Assembly (NCBI GenBank): GCA_910577785.1
Contig: CAJTNT010000016.1
Span: 20,408 to 84,407 of the forward strand
From: an uncultured Lachnospiraceae bacterium
GTDB lineage: Bacteria; Bacillota; Clostridia; Lachnospirales; Lachnospiraceae
DNA length: 64,000 nt
Direction: 5' to 3'
The notes below the pieces were generated by a model that worked only from the letters and a program-made list of their open reading frames with translations, was not told where the DNA came from and searched no databases. Positions 36,917 through 45,626 of the stretch are shown here, in pieces. The position numbers and the translations under genes are program-made. How positions within the stretch are numbered: the first letter of the stretch is position 1; each line of letters starts with the position of its first letter.

Positions 36917-37741
36917 TCAGGATAAAATCAGCTCCCGGATATCCCTGGACGGCACCTGATAACGGATGCCCTCTAAAGCCATCGTCAGATGCTCGATTTC
37001 CTGCTCCTTCTGATAGAAATAATAGAAGACGGGAGCAATGGAAGCCGGGTACTTCCTGCAGACACGCCTGTACATCCTCTGCATCACCATCCGATAGGAA
37101 ACCTCATCCTGCATGCTGGCCAATGGCTCCCTGCCCTGGAAATACGCCGTATTGCCCAAAAGCTGCAGGAATTCCCCGATCTCCTCTGCCTTAAGCAGCC
37201 TCTCCCACTCTGCCTTGCCAAGCTTGTAGCGGACGGGGATCAGTATTTTGCGGATTTCCTCGGGGCTTTCATGGAAAAACCTCTTGCTGCGGTACATCCA
37301 CATCAGGTTCAGCCAGTCAATCTGCGTTCCAAATATTTCCCGCAGCACGCGTTTCATTTTCTTGCCCGGAAAGCCCTCAATGCTCTGCCAGATCCTTTCG
37401 AAATAGCCATCTTCCATCCTGGGGATGGAATCCTCATACTGGAGCTGCCCATAATACAGCTCCAGCGCCCGTTTCTGCTCCCGGTTGCCAAAACGGTATA
37501 ATTTGTGGTAATCCTCCAGGATGGAATGGTAGATCAGCTCTTCCACCTGCCCACGGTGCTGGATTTCCTCATGCCCGCCGTAAATCTTCCCATAACTCTC
37601 CTGCTCCCGCAGGAAGCCAATCGTCTCCGCCACCGTCTGGAAATCCGCAATCCTCTCAAAATCTTCCCGTTTCAGCAGCCTGCCATGCATCGCCCTGGCT
37701 TTCGTGACCAGGCCGCTATATTGTAACAATTCTCCTGCCAT
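36917..37741 (-). CDS. ntpC: V-type ATP synthase subunit C
   Basis: A 274-residue subunit that sits as a socket between the central stalk and the proteolipid ring. It is mostly helical and recognised by YSGLVTKARAMHGRLLKREDFERI, EILFGTQID-like segments and YKLGKAEWERLL. AGAGGG precedes the ATG, 3 bases after the stalk subunit stop. Shorter than many subunit C proteins but complete at both ends. Confidence 0.88.
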   Translation of the reverse strand: MAGELLQYSGLVTKARAMHGRLLKREDFERIADFQTVAETIGFLREQESYGKIYGGHEEIQHRGQVEELIYHSILEDYHKLYRFGNREQKRALELYYGQLQYEDSIPRMEDGYFERIWQSIEGFPGKKMKRVLREIFGTQIDWLNLMWMYRSKRFFHESPEEIRKILIPVRYKLGKAEWERLLKAEEIGEFLQLLGNTAYFQGREPLASMQDEVSYRMVMQRMYRRVCRKYPASIAPVFYYFYQKEQEIEHLTMALEGIRYQVPSRDIRELILS

Positions 37742-37744
37742 CGC

Positions 37745-38056
37745 CTATCCCTCTGTGATCCGCCCTACAATTTCCTGGGCAAACTGCTCAAGGCTTTGCT
37801 CATAGCTGGCGTTGATTGCCTCTATCTGCTCCCGGCTTTCTTCCGTAAGCCTGGCAATCTCCTCCGCCTTCTGCCCTTCCACTTGGGAACGCAGGATGGT
37901 AAGCCTCCCTTCCAGCTCCGCCTTCAGCTCCGCCTCCGCCTGTTCCTTCTGCCTTTGATATTCTTCGGAAATCTCCTGGCGGCGCAGGCTGGATTCCTCC
38001 GTAATCTTCCCTGCCTGCTCTTCAATCTCATAAAGCCCCATAATTACTTCGTTCAC
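37745..38056 (-). CDS. V-type ATP synthase stalk subunit (G/H-like)
   Basis: A 103-residue, highly charged coiled-coil protein (about residues 10-95). Start is GTG at 38056, overlapping the upstream stop as GTGA and with AGGAGGG 8 bases before it; a longer open frame upstream is not coding. Size, helix content and position before subunit C match the peripheral-stalk G/H (NtpF-like in Enterococcus) partner of subunit E. Confidence 0.82.
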   Translation of the reverse strand: MNEVIMGLYEIEEQAGKITEESSLRRQEISEEYQRQKEQAEAELKAELEGRLTILRSQVEGQKAEEIARLTEESREQIEAINASYEQSLEQFAQEIVGRITEG

Positions 38057-39093
38057 TGCCTGTTCCCTCCTATCCCATACACCAGCTGTATCGCAAACCC
38101 CTGCCCATTCACGCCCGCTGCCATCCGCTCTGCCAGGGATCCAAGGATTTTCTCTGCCAGATGCCCCAAAAATTGCCGCGCTGCCGCGCTGCGGACGCGG
38201 AACACATCTTTGTCCTGCGGAAACCGGCACAGCATCTGCAGTACATAGCCATCCTCTCCCCCCTTCAGCGCCGCGCCAACCTGGTACTCTTCCAGGAGCT
38301 GCTGGCTCAAATAGCCCACCAGAAACATCCCATAGCCTACCTTGTCTATAATTTCCGGCGGGACGCCTTCCCCTGCCTGGCTGCCGGCCTGGAATACGCA
38401 TCCCTGCTGCGGGCGGTGGAACAGCTGCCCTAAATATTTCATATAGCCATTCCATCCGCGCTGCCCAAACAGATAGCAGCCCATAAATTCCTGCAGCATC
38501 CTCCCGCAGGCCTGTTTGGCAAATTCACTCTCTTTCTGTGAGAGTTCTGCGCAGGCCGTGTCCAGAGCCGCCTCCACAATGCCGGATGCCGCATGGAAAA
38601 TCCCGTCATAGCGCCGCCGCTTTTCCTCCAGTTTCCCAGAAAGCTTTGCAAGCTTCTGCTGCAATGCCTCTAACTGCACTTTCTTCTTCTTGTACTGCTG
38701 CTCTTCCTGCTTCCCGGCATGATAGACCTCTAACGCCTCCCGGAGCGGCTTCTCAATATCCTCCGCCATAAAAAAGGGCTTTACGATCAGCCGGAACACG
38801 CGGCTGCCATTGATCGTCTCCAAGGTCTTGGCCACATCCTTATTCTCTGTGATGACAATGTTCACCGAATCAGGAGACAGGATATCCGCCATATCAAAGA
38901 CCTCTTTCCCTGACATAAAGGACATGTCCTGCTCGCAGGCCAATACTGCAACCGGATATTCCGTCAAAAACGCAATGGCGTCCTCCGGCTGGTAGAAGAA
39001 CCTGCAGTCGAACGGGAACTGGACAGAAGCCAGCATCCGTTTATAATTGGCAATCCATTTCTTGTCGCTGTCCAAGATTACTATCGTGTCCAT
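38053..39093 (-). CDS. Receiver-like protein heading the V-ATPase operon
   Basis: A 346-residue protein. Residues 1-120 resemble a response-regulator receiver: acidic pair D8/D10, threonine in NIVITENKD and lysine in RLIVKPF. The phosphoacceptor position is Glu54 (CEQDMSFMSG) instead of Asp, so normal phosphorylation is unlikely. A coiled coil (about 130-165) and a helical C-terminal domain of ~180 residues follow. I do not recognise that domain. The start is ATG at 39093 with GGGAGGGG upstream. It is the first gene after the operon promoter and is coupled to the stalk subunit. It may control or assemble the ATPase; this is inference. Confidence 0.75.
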   Translation of the reverse strand: MDTIVILDSDKKWIANYKRMLASVQFPFDCRFFYQPEDAIAFLTEYPVAVLACEQDMSFMSGKEVFDMADILSPDSVNIVITENKDVAKTLETINGSRVFRLIVKPFFMAEDIEKPLREALEVYHAGKQEEQQYKKKKVQLEALQQKLAKLSGKLEEKRRRYDGIFHAASGIVEAALDTACAELSQKESEFAKQACGRMLQEFMGCYLFGQRGWNGYMKYLGQLFHRPQQGCVFQAGSQAGEGVPPEIIDKVGYGMFLVGYLSQQLLEEYQVGAALKGGEDGYVLQMLCRFPQDKDVFRVRSAAARQFLGHLAEKILGSLAERMAAGVNGQGFAIQLVYGIGGNRQ

Positions 39094-39128
39094 ATGCACA
39101 CCCCTCCCGCTTCGTCTGTCTAACTAGG

Positions 39129-39157
39129 ATTATAACAGATATCTGCATACATTACAA
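39129..39157 (-). promoter_or_regulatory. Sigma-A promoter of the V-ATPase operon
   Basis: Minus-strand TTGTAA, 17 bases, TATAAT, with predicted start near 39122 and a leader of about 30 bases before the receiver-like gene. Confidence 0.75.
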
Positions 39158-39180
39158 AATTTTTTTCAAAAGATATAGAA

Positions 39181-39207
39181 ACACATACAAGCAGGCTACA
39201 TATGATA
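39181..39207 (+). promoter_or_regulatory. Sigma-K-like (mother-cell) promoter
   Basis: AC, 16 bases, CATATGATA. This fits the AC-N16-CATANNNTA consensus known for sporulation sigma-K. It lies about 30 bases upstream of the Gly/Cys-rich mini-protein. Confidence 0.5.
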
Positions 39208-39238
39208 CACTGTAATCAAAATTATTGGAGGATGAAAC

Positions 39239-39481
39239 ATGAGTGATTTAGCTGCTACAAACTGTGGATGTGGATGTGAAAACAACAACAATGGGGGATG
39301 CTCTTCTATTCTCTGGCTGATTATCCTGCTGAGCTGCTGCGGCGGATGCGGCAATGGCTTCTTCGGCGGCAATGACGGATGCGGATGCGGCGGCGGCAAC
39401 AGCTGCCTGTGGCTTATCCTGCTCCTGTGCTGCTGCGGCAATGGCAACGGCAATGGGTTCGGCGGCGGCTTCTGCTGCTAA
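39239..39481 (+). CDS. Gly/Cys-rich mini-protein, possible spore coat protein
   Basis: An 80-residue protein of unknown function, with TTGGAGG 7 bases before the ATG and a strong terminator after it. It is about a third Gly and a fifth Cys. Two similar halves each have a hydrophobic stretch followed by Cys and Gly clusters: ILWLIILLSCCGGCGNGFFGG and CLWLILLLCCCGNGNGNGFGG. The sigma-K-like promoter suggests a cross-linked coat or crust component made in the mother cell; no homologue is recognised. Confidence 0.8.
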   Translation: MSDLAATNCGCGCENNNNGGCSSILWLIILLSCCGGCGNGFFGGNDGCGCGGGNSCLWLILLLCCCGNGNGNGFGGGFCC

Positions 39482-39536
39482 TCCGAAAGGCCCAGAGATA
39501 ACAATTCCACATGGCCTCCTGAAATAGGAGGCGGAG

Positions 39537-39569
39537 GGGGGCCGGCGCATACGCGCTGGCCCCCTTTTT
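39537..39569 (+). terminator. Intrinsic terminator after the mini-protein
   Basis: GGGGGCCGGCGC pairs with GCGCTGGCCCCC (12 bp, one G-T) around a 4-base loop, followed by TTTTT. Confidence 0.88.
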
Positions 39570-39636
39570 CCTAGTGTATTGTCTCGTTGATATGCGGAAA
39601 AATAAAAATGGCCATTCACTTAGCCGTATACGCAAA

Positions 39637-39671
39637 AGCCGCCCAAGAGAGGAAGTCCTCTCCCGGCGGCT
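39637..39671 (-). terminator. Hairpin, possible terminator after the 49-residue ORF
   Basis: AGCCGCC...GGCGGCT with inner GAGAGGA/TCCTCTC forms a long hairpin. On the minus strand it is followed by TTTTGCG, so the T run is short. It begins 4 bases past the stop of the small gene. Confidence 0.5.
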
Positions 39672-39675
39672 AAAA

Positions 39676-39825
39676 TTATCTTGTTCCCCTCCCCTGCCGA
39701 CGTCCATTTTGGGCTTTTGGGGGGGTGTTTTTCATCCTCTGCTGTTTTTCCTGCATTTCTTTCCTGCGGATACAGGCCTCATCAATTTCATAGACACTGT
39801 TCCCATCTATCACCAGTCTTCCCAT
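39676..39825 (-). CDS. Small hypothetical protein, 49 residues
   Basis: ATG with AGGAG at good spacing opens a frame beginning MGRLVIDGNSVYEIDE. The first half looks like a short beta-hairpin plus helix; the second half is basic (QEKQQRMK, RRQGRG). A hairpin follows the stop. The ribosome binding site and non-random composition support a real gene; function unknown. Confidence 0.6.
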   Translation of the reverse strand: MGRLVIDGNSVYEIDEACIRRKEMQEKQQRMKNTPPKAQNGRRQGRGTR

Positions 39826-40085
39826 TTTTCTGTCTCCTATCTGTCCTATTTGCTTTTTCTCATCCTTCTTTTGACATATTCTTTTCTATTGATACTTCCT
39901 CTTTCTTTGGCCTTTTCTCTTCTTCTGGCATTTTCCCTTTCTTATCTGCTGCTTTCCCTTCCTTATTATATGTAGGCAGATAGGAACTGCCACCCCTGCA
40001 TCAGGCTGTAAATCAAAAACCCTGTGGGAATCGGTTTCGATCGAGCCAAAATCAGGAAGGCAGGCGTGTAATAGAACGGAAAATG
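39826..40085. other. Spacer between small ORF and orphan ABC ATPase
   Basis: No supported gene. On the minus strand, in frame after the ABC stop, 39 codons stay open (PAFLILARSKPIPTGFLIYS near its middle) but with no start codon, and a Lys/Glu-rich 23-codon frame follows (MPEEEKRPKKEEV). Both look like remnants or chance. Confidence 0.4.
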
Positions 40086-40784
40086 TTAAATATAATCCTC
40101 CACCGTCCTGTCTGTTTTCATGTTGAAGATCTCAAAAATCTTGTCCCGTGCCAGGATAAATTCATCCGAAGTCCGGTCACGCTCATGCCCCAGCTGGATT
40201 TTCACAATGCTCTTAATACGCCCCGGATCCGGCTCCATAACTACGACGCGGTCGGCCAGGATAATAGCCTCTTCTATGTCATGGGTGACAAAGAGGATGG
40301 TCTTCTTCTCTTCCACGGAGAGGCGGCGCACATCGTCCTGAAGCCTCATCCTGGTAATCGCATCCAATGCCCCGAAGGGCTCATCCATAAACAGCACCTC
40401 CGGCTCCACGGCCAATGCCCGGGCAATCGCCACACGCTGCTGCATCCCGCCGGACAGCTGATACGGATGCTTCTCTTTGCAATGGCCAAGCCCTACCAAA
40501 TCCAGGTAATGCGCGGCAATCTCCTTACGCTGCGCTTTCGGCACCTTCTTGCTCTCTAAGCCCAGCTCCACATTTTTCTGTACGCTCCTCCAAGGGAGCA
40601 GCCCATAATTCTGGAAAATCATCATGCGGCGGATATCTGGTTTTTCCACCTTTTCCCCATGGATGGACACCTGCCCGCTGCTTGCCTTCACAAAGCCTGC
40701 CACCGTGTGCAGCAATGTGGTCTTCCCGCAGCCGGAAGGGCCCAGGAGGCAGACAAACTCCCCCTTAGGTTCCTTTGTTTGCAA
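40086..40784 (-). pseudogene. 5'-truncated NitT/TauT-type ABC ATPase
   Basis: The frame holds most of a nitrate/sulfonate/taurine-type ATPase: Walker A GPSGCGKTT, Q-loop FQNYGLLPW, signature LSGGMQQR, Walker B LFMDEPFGALD and H-loop VTHD. The usual ~30 residues before Walker A (including the A-loop aromatic) are missing, the only start near the edge is TTG without a ribosome binding site, and the sequence runs into a tandem repeat. No permease or binding protein lies nearby. Probably a gene remnant; a real gene starting at TTG cannot be excluded. Confidence 0.65.
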
Positions 40785-40862
40785 CTTGTCGGTTCTTTTA
40801 TTTGCCTCTGATCGGTTCTTTTATTTACCACTTATTGTTCTTTTATTTGCCTCTGCTTGGTT
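40770..40862. repeat. Tandem repeat, four units of about 23 bp
   Basis: On the minus strand the core GGCAAATAAAAGAACC or a close variant recurs about every 23 bases, with the last, most diverged unit (GCAAACAAAGGAACC) inside the start of the ABC frame. It marks the truncation point of the ABC gene. Confidence 0.7.
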
Positions 40863-41205
40863 CGTTCTTTCTATACTCCTTATTATCTTAGTTATCTTAT
40901 TTGTTAAGTATGTTATTGGCAATGAAATGATTATATTACTGTTTTTTCCATTTGTCAAGTTTTTTTGGAGAAATGATCGCGTAACTTTACCTGGGGATTC
41001 TGCGAAAGGGCATGGGATGGGGAAGGCAAAAATGGCCATACGTACCGCTGCGGCCTTCCCACTTCCTTCGCTACAGATTGAAAAGTGTTACATTTCCGCT
41101 TCTCATACTCCTAAATATAGTATATCATAAAAACAGATGTTCTAAGCAAAAAACCAGCCAAGAATTCGTCATTCTCTTGGCTGGTTTTTAAAACATCAGG
41201 CCTTT
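40785..41205. other. AT-rich spacer left of the aSec island
   Basis: Holds the tandem repeat and the island terminator (41144-41189). The rest (about 40865-41140) is AT-rich with no supported gene or RNA. Confidence 0.5.
41144..41189 (-). terminator. Terminator of the accessory Sec/glycosylation operon
   Basis: AAAAACCAGCCAAGA and TCTTGGCTGGTTTTT form a 15-bp stem with an 11-base loop; on the minus strand TTTTTT follows. It lies about 20 bases past the last gtfB stop and ends the island. Confidence 0.9.
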
Positions 41206-42567
41206 TTATAAAATAAGCTTTCTGTAGCTTTCTACGGATTCCAGGAGGGCTGCCTGGGTCTGGGACTGCAGCATTTCCTCTAATACTTGGGGGGTATCCA
41301 TAGCTTCCTGGGCGGCTTTGCACAGCTTCTGCCAGCCAGCGGCAGGAAAAATGTGGCCCTCGGCTACGAAATCGGTATTATGGGCGGTTTCGCGGAAGGC
41401 AAAGATTAAATGGTTATGTAAAAATGCCTTGCGGACGGCGGAGACAATTTCTGGGCCGTGGTTGATGTCGAAGTAATAGTCGCAGGCAGAAAAAAGCTCT
41501 TCTAAGACCGCCGGCTTTACGCCTGGGTATAGGCTTATGTTGCTGCAGGCATCCATTCCCGTGAGCTTGGAGGACATTTCGGTCAGGGACACGATGTGGA
41601 AATGCATTTGCGGCAGGGACTCTGCAATCTCCCTGCAATGCTCAATATGATCGGAATTTGTACAGATCAGGGCCTGCGGCTTGTGGGTATTTTCTTTGGC
41701 AAAGGGGTAGAGGAAGCCCAGCTTGTGGAGCATGTCCTTCCTGGCGCCGTGGGCGAGCAATTTGGCGTAGGATTTCTCTTTCTGCACGATAACGGTGACC
41801 GTGCGGCTGGCTTCTCCGTTGAAAATCAGCTGCATATTGCCAGGAATGTCGTCCCTGGGCGGCTCCTGCCAGAAAAGGATATCGCGCTTTACCTGCGACT
41901 TCAGGCGGTTGGAGACGAAGAAGGGCGTGGACAGGGAATTGAAGAAAATCCGCTTCTGCTTCAGGCGTGCGCGTACGAAGAAATGCAGCACAAAATCCGT
42001 CTTGCTGTGGAAAATCTGCACGGTTTCCCCTTCATTTAAAATGATGTCGCCGGTGACGAAGTTCTCTACGATAGCCTCACGGCCGTCTGCGGAGAAATAG
42101 GATTTATTGACTTTCTGGCCTTTGGCGTTGAAAATGGTGCGGGCGTAGAGTGCGCCGTAACGGTTATAGTGGTCGCTGGAACGGACGGTTCCCTGCTCGT
42201 CATACCAGTCGACAATCTTCACCAGCCGCCGATGGCTGGGCTGTGCGTAGAAAATCTTTCCCCTTTCGCGAGATAAGTCCTGGATCTTGCCGTTGCTGTT
42301 CGTGCCGCTGATTTCCCAATAGTCCGGCACGGGGATTTCATTGAAATACCTGGGGCGGGCATCCCCGCCGCGTGCAGCCTTGAAGTCACCGAGGAAAAAA
42401 CCGTACACGGACAGGACGTCCTCCGGCAGGAAGCCGTCGTCCTCAATCACTACTGCTGGACAGGCAAAGCCTGCCAGCTGGAACGAAGTATGCAGATCCT
42501 GGCTGTCTTGGGTGTAGGCGTCGAAAAGTAGGATGGCTTCGTTCCATTTTAGAGTAGTTTGTTCCAT
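41206..42567 (-). CDS. gtfB: GtfB-like glycosylation chaperone, paralogue 1
   Basis: A 453-residue GtfB/Gtf2-type protein. In streptococci GtfB is a catalytically inactive partner of GtfA that binds the acceptor serine-rich protein. The N-terminus AILLFDAYTQDSQDLHTSF...FLPEDVLSVYGFF matches that family, followed by a beta-rich domain and a GT-B-like fold (ALICTNSDHIEHCREIAESLPQMHFHIVSLTEMS). AGGAGGTG precedes the ATG, and the start overlaps gtfA paralogue 1 by 19 bases, so the two are a translationally coupled pair. More GC-rich by eye than the GtfB at 48.3 kb. Confidence 0.88.
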   Translation of the reverse strand: MEQTTLKWNEAILLFDAYTQDSQDLHTSFQLAGFACPAVVIEDDGFLPEDVLSVYGFFLGDFKAARGGDARPRYFNEIPVPDYWEISGTNSNGKIQDLSRERGKIFYAQPSHRRLVKIVDWYDEQGTVRSSDHYNRYGALYARTIFNAKGQKVNKSYFSADGREAIVENFVTGDIILNEGETVQIFHSKTDFVLHFFVRARLKQKRIFFNSLSTPFFVSNRLKSQVKRDILFWQEPPRDDIPGNMQLIFNGEASRTVTVIVQKEKSYAKLLAHGARKDMLHKLGFLYPFAKENTHKPQALICTNSDHIEHCREIAESLPQMHFHIVSLTEMSSKLTGMDACSNISLYPGVKPAVLEELFSACDYYFDINHGPEIVSAVRKAFLHNHLIFAFRETAHNTDFVAEGHIFPAAGWQKLCKAAQEAMDTPQVLEEMLQSQTQAALLESVESYRKLIL

Positions 42568-44042
42568 TTCTGCTTCACCTCCTCTGTAAGATAACGCTGT
42601 GCTATTTTATAAGAATGCGTATGGAAAGCCTGCAGATCTGCTTCCGTAAACAGGCGCACAATGCATTCTGCCAGGCGCTCAATCCGTTCCTGCCGCTCCA
42701 TCTTGCCATGCACAGCAATCAGGTAGCCGTTTTTGCCATCATCAATAAAATTTTGATTGCCGTAGCGCACGTCAAAGCCAATGATCGGCAGGCCAGAGCC
42801 AACCGCTTCCATCAGAGTAAGGCCAAAGCCTTCACTGGTGGAGCCGGACAGGTAGGCTTCATAACCCTGATAGATTTCATCCAGGTTTTGCTGGCCGCAG
42901 AGGCGTATGCAGCTGCTGCATTTTTTCTCTTCAATCAACTTTTTCAGCTTTGCTTCCTCGCCGCCTTTTCCATAGATGTCCAGTGAAATATCCGGCACCT
43001 GTTCCCTGGCTTTGGCAAAGGCCTCAATCAGCCAGTCCACATGCTTTTCATCCGCCAAACGGGAGGCCGTAATCAAGGAGTGTTTCTTCCTGGGTTTTCT
43101 GGGATGTTTAGCTTTATCAATGCTGCCTACGGGAATGGTTATTATCTCTGGGCTGATTTTGGCGTATTTTTCAAATTGCTGCTTGAGCAGATGGTTCTGT
43201 GTGTCGGTGGATGTAATGTAAAAACTTATGTGTTTATGCTGTGAAAATGCGTATTCATAGTAATTATTCCAGAGGATATGTTCTTCATCTGTGCTGCCTT
43301 CGCTGAAATGGTCTGCATGTATGACAATGCCAATCTGTGCCTGTCCGGCATTCTGCATAATTGCCTGGCCGATTCCTGTTGTGCGGTCAATCAGCACTAC
43401 ATCACGGGGCGTCAGGTTTAGGCAGGATACTAAGTAGCCTACCAATTCCTCTTTGGAACAGATTAAGCGGTTGGGGAACTGGTACATTACTTTATCGTTG
43501 TCTGTGATTTCTTCGTATGCAACGGTTCCGTCTTCGTTGAAAAAGCGGCGCTGGTACAGATGGGCTTTATTGTCCAGCGGGGCGTAATATTCGGAGTAGA
43601 TTCTGCAATAGGTATAGTAATCTTTGCGGATCAGGCAGCCGTTGGATACCATTTCTACGCGGTGTACCCGATTTTCTTTGGCGTCGTTGTTTGCAAGGTA
43701 TGCGACATAGTAGATATTGGCGCCAGGAAATGTGTACTTCATGGTTGTGCCTTCTTTGGTGGCTGTGAACTTCTGGCTTGCGAAGGTTTTTTCCAGCTGC
43801 TTGAGGGTATAAGTTACAGGAGATGTCCGGCAGTCCGTAAAGAATACGTACAGCCAGATGACCTCTTTGTCCAGAAAGCCGATATTCTCTGCCATGTGCT
43901 GAATATTGTCACGCGGAAACATGTCTGTAAAGATAAACTTTGCTTCCTTCCCAATTTCCCGCAGCACCTTTGCCCGGTAGGCCTGCGCATATTCCACACC
44001 ACTGCTGGCCCAGCCGATGCCTAAGTTAAAATTGTAAACCAT
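42549..44042 (-). CDS. gtfA: GtfA-like glycosyltransferase, paralogue 1
   Basis: A 497-residue GT4-type (GT-B fold) enzyme that, with GtfB, adds the first GlcNAc to Ser/Thr of the serine-rich adhesin in the cytoplasm. The start MVYNFNLGIGWASSGVEYAQAYRA is the family N-terminus. Then comes the extended beta-sheet domain (about 75-190) that binds GtfB, and the C-terminal nucleotide-sugar lobe with the E-x7-E motif EGFGLTLME. The ATG at 44042 has GGAAGGAG upstream; the open frame 200 bases further up is not part of the family. Coupled to gtfB paralogue 1. Confidence 0.92.
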   Translation of the reverse strand: MVYNFNLGIGWASSGVEYAQAYRAKVLREIGKEAKFIFTDMFPRDNIQHMAENIGFLDKEVIWLYVFFTDCRTSPVTYTLKQLEKTFASQKFTATKEGTTMKYTFPGANIYYVAYLANNDAKENRVHRVEMVSNGCLIRKDYYTYCRIYSEYYAPLDNKAHLYQRRFFNEDGTVAYEEITDNDKVMYQFPNRLICSKEELVGYLVSCLNLTPRDVVLIDRTTGIGQAIMQNAGQAQIGIVIHADHFSEGSTDEEHILWNNYYEYAFSQHKHISFYITSTDTQNHLLKQQFEKYAKISPEIITIPVGSIDKAKHPRKPRKKHSLITASRLADEKHVDWLIEAFAKAREQVPDISLDIYGKGGEEAKLKKLIEEKKCSSCIRLCGQQNLDEIYQGYEAYLSGSTSEGFGLTLMEAVGSGLPIIGFDVRYGNQNFIDDGKNGYLIAVHGKMERQERIERLAECIVRLFTEADLQAFHTHSYKIAQRYLTEEVKQKWNKLL

Positions 44043-44258
44043 ATTTGCTCCTTCCTGTGGAATTAGAGGCAATCCCACAACGTTCTCTATGATATTCCTA
44101 AGTAATGAAATTTGCTGTAAACGTAACGATTCGGTATGTTCAATGGCTATATTAAACATTTTTTCTGGCATGGCGCACGAAAGCTTATATTGTAGATACT
44201 TTGATTTATTACAAAAATTCCAACCAATTTTTATCTCTTTCAAAATATCTATAAACCA

Positions 44259-45626
44259 TTATAAACCCAGCAAATCCCTATAAGCTTGCCCGCTTTCTGC
44301 CATTGCATGTTTATGTTGACTTTCCAGGCATTTTTGCATCAGATGTTCTTGTTCCATCACGGAATGAATATCTGTAACCATACTGCCAAAATCTTCTACG
44401 GAATAAATTTGTGCATCTGCCACATACTCCCGGTTATGTACCGTTTCCTGGAAGGCAAAGATTAAGTGGTTGTGCAGAAATGCCTGGTAAACAGCATCTA
44501 TGATTTCATTCCGATGGTTAATGTCAAAATAGTAATCACACTTTTTGAAGAGTTCCTCCTGTATTTCTTTTTGGGCTCCTGGGTATAGGCTTACATTGCT
44601 GTACTGTCCTAAATCAAAAAGCTTTTGTGACATCCATGTCAGGGCGGCAATATGAAAATGCATCTGCGGCAATGCCTGGATTAGTTCCTCGCAATGTTCA
44701 ATCCGATCTGAATTGGTGCAAATCAGGGCTTCTGGGCTGTGATGGTTTTCTTTCTGGAAGGGGTAGATGAAGCCTAGCTTCTGTACCTTATCTCCTGTCA
44801 GCCCTAATTCTTGCAGGCAATCATATGCTCTTTGGGTCTGAAGTATAATTTTCCCTATGCTCCCAGACTTTCCCTCCAGAACCATACGCATTTTCTCTGC
44901 ATCCCCGCCTGCTATTCCCTCCTGCAGGAACAGCACATCCTCCCTAGGAGAAGCCTTAAGCTGGTTAGATAGAAAAAATGGCTCTGACAATGTATTGACA
45001 AAAATTCTCTTCCTATCCAAACCCAACTTCCGAAAACAGTGAAGCGCCAGTTCTATTTTGGAATGAAAAATCCGCACGCCTTCCCCTTCATTGAAAACAA
45101 TATTCCCTGTCGCATAATTTTCTACGGCAATTTCATGCCCTGCGGGTGATAGCCAAGATTTACTCACAGCCTCTCCCCCTGCATTACAGACTGTCCTTGC
45201 ACATATATCCCCAAAACGGTTATAATGGTCACAAAAACGGATGGTTCCCTTTCTATCATACCATTCTACCATTTTTACCAATAGATCCTTGGCAGGTTCC
45301 GCATAATAAATCCTCCCCTTCTCCACACGCTGGTAGCTAATCCTGCCCCATTTTTCCTCTTCTGCACTGATGCTCCATGTGTCAGGCACGGCAATCTCAT
45401 TAAAATATCTTGGCTTGCCGCTGTTTTCTATCTGTCCATCTTTGTAATTGCCAACTATCAAATCATACACGGACACAACACCCTCTGGCAGGAAATCATT
45501 TTCTTCCAGGACAATGGCAGGCACTTGATAGCCACTCCGCAAAAGTGACGCATGGAGATACTGGCTCATTAACGTATAACGCTCAAACAGCAAGATGATT
45601 CCTCTTGACTTAACACTGCTTGCCAT
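44259..45626 (-). CDS. GtfB-like glycosylation chaperone, paralogue 2
   Basis: A 455-residue GtfB-family protein, clearly homologous to paralogue 1 along its length (ILLFERYTLMSQYLHASLL; FLPEGVVSVYDL; ALICTNSDRIEHCEELIQALPQMHFHIAALTWMS). GAGGTGGG precedes the ATG, which lies 58 bases inside the end of gtfA paralogue 2. It should form a complex with that GtfA. A 216-base spacer without a gene separates it from gtfA paralogue 1. Confidence 0.87.
   Translation of the reverse strand: MASSVKSRGIILLFERYTLMSQYLHASLLRSGYQVPAIVLEENDFLPEGVVSVYDLIVGNYKDGQIENSGKPRYFNEIAVPDTWSISAEEEKWGRISYQRVEKGRIYYAEPAKDLLVKMVEWYDRKGTIRFCDHYNRFGDICARTVCNAGGEAVSKSWLSPAGHEIAVENYATGNIVFNEGEGVRIFHSKIELALHCFRKLGLDRKRIFVNTLSEPFFLSNQLKASPREDVLFLQEGIAGGDAEKMRMVLEGKSGSIGKIILQTQRAYDCLQELGLTGDKVQKLGFIYPFQKENHHSPEALICTNSDRIEHCEELIQALPQMHFHIAALTWMSQKLFDLGQYSNVSLYPGAQKEIQEELFKKCDYYFDINHRNEIIDAVYQAFLHNHLIFAFQETVHNREYVADAQIYSVEDFGSMVTDIHSVMEQEHLMQKCLESQHKHAMAESGQAYRDLLGL

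Noticed and set aside
38057..38455. Longer start for the V-ATPase stalk subunit
   Set aside because: The extra residues overlap the receiver-like gene in another frame; the GTG at 38056 has an ideal ribosome binding site.
39966..40085. In-frame 39-codon stretch after the ABC ATPase stop
   Set aside because: No start codon or ribosome binding site; reading through the stop would be needed.
44043..44243. Upstream extension of gtfA paralogue 1 by 67 codons
   Set aside because: The family N-terminus begins at MVYNFNLG with a GGAAGGAG site; the extension is AT-rich and unlike any relative.
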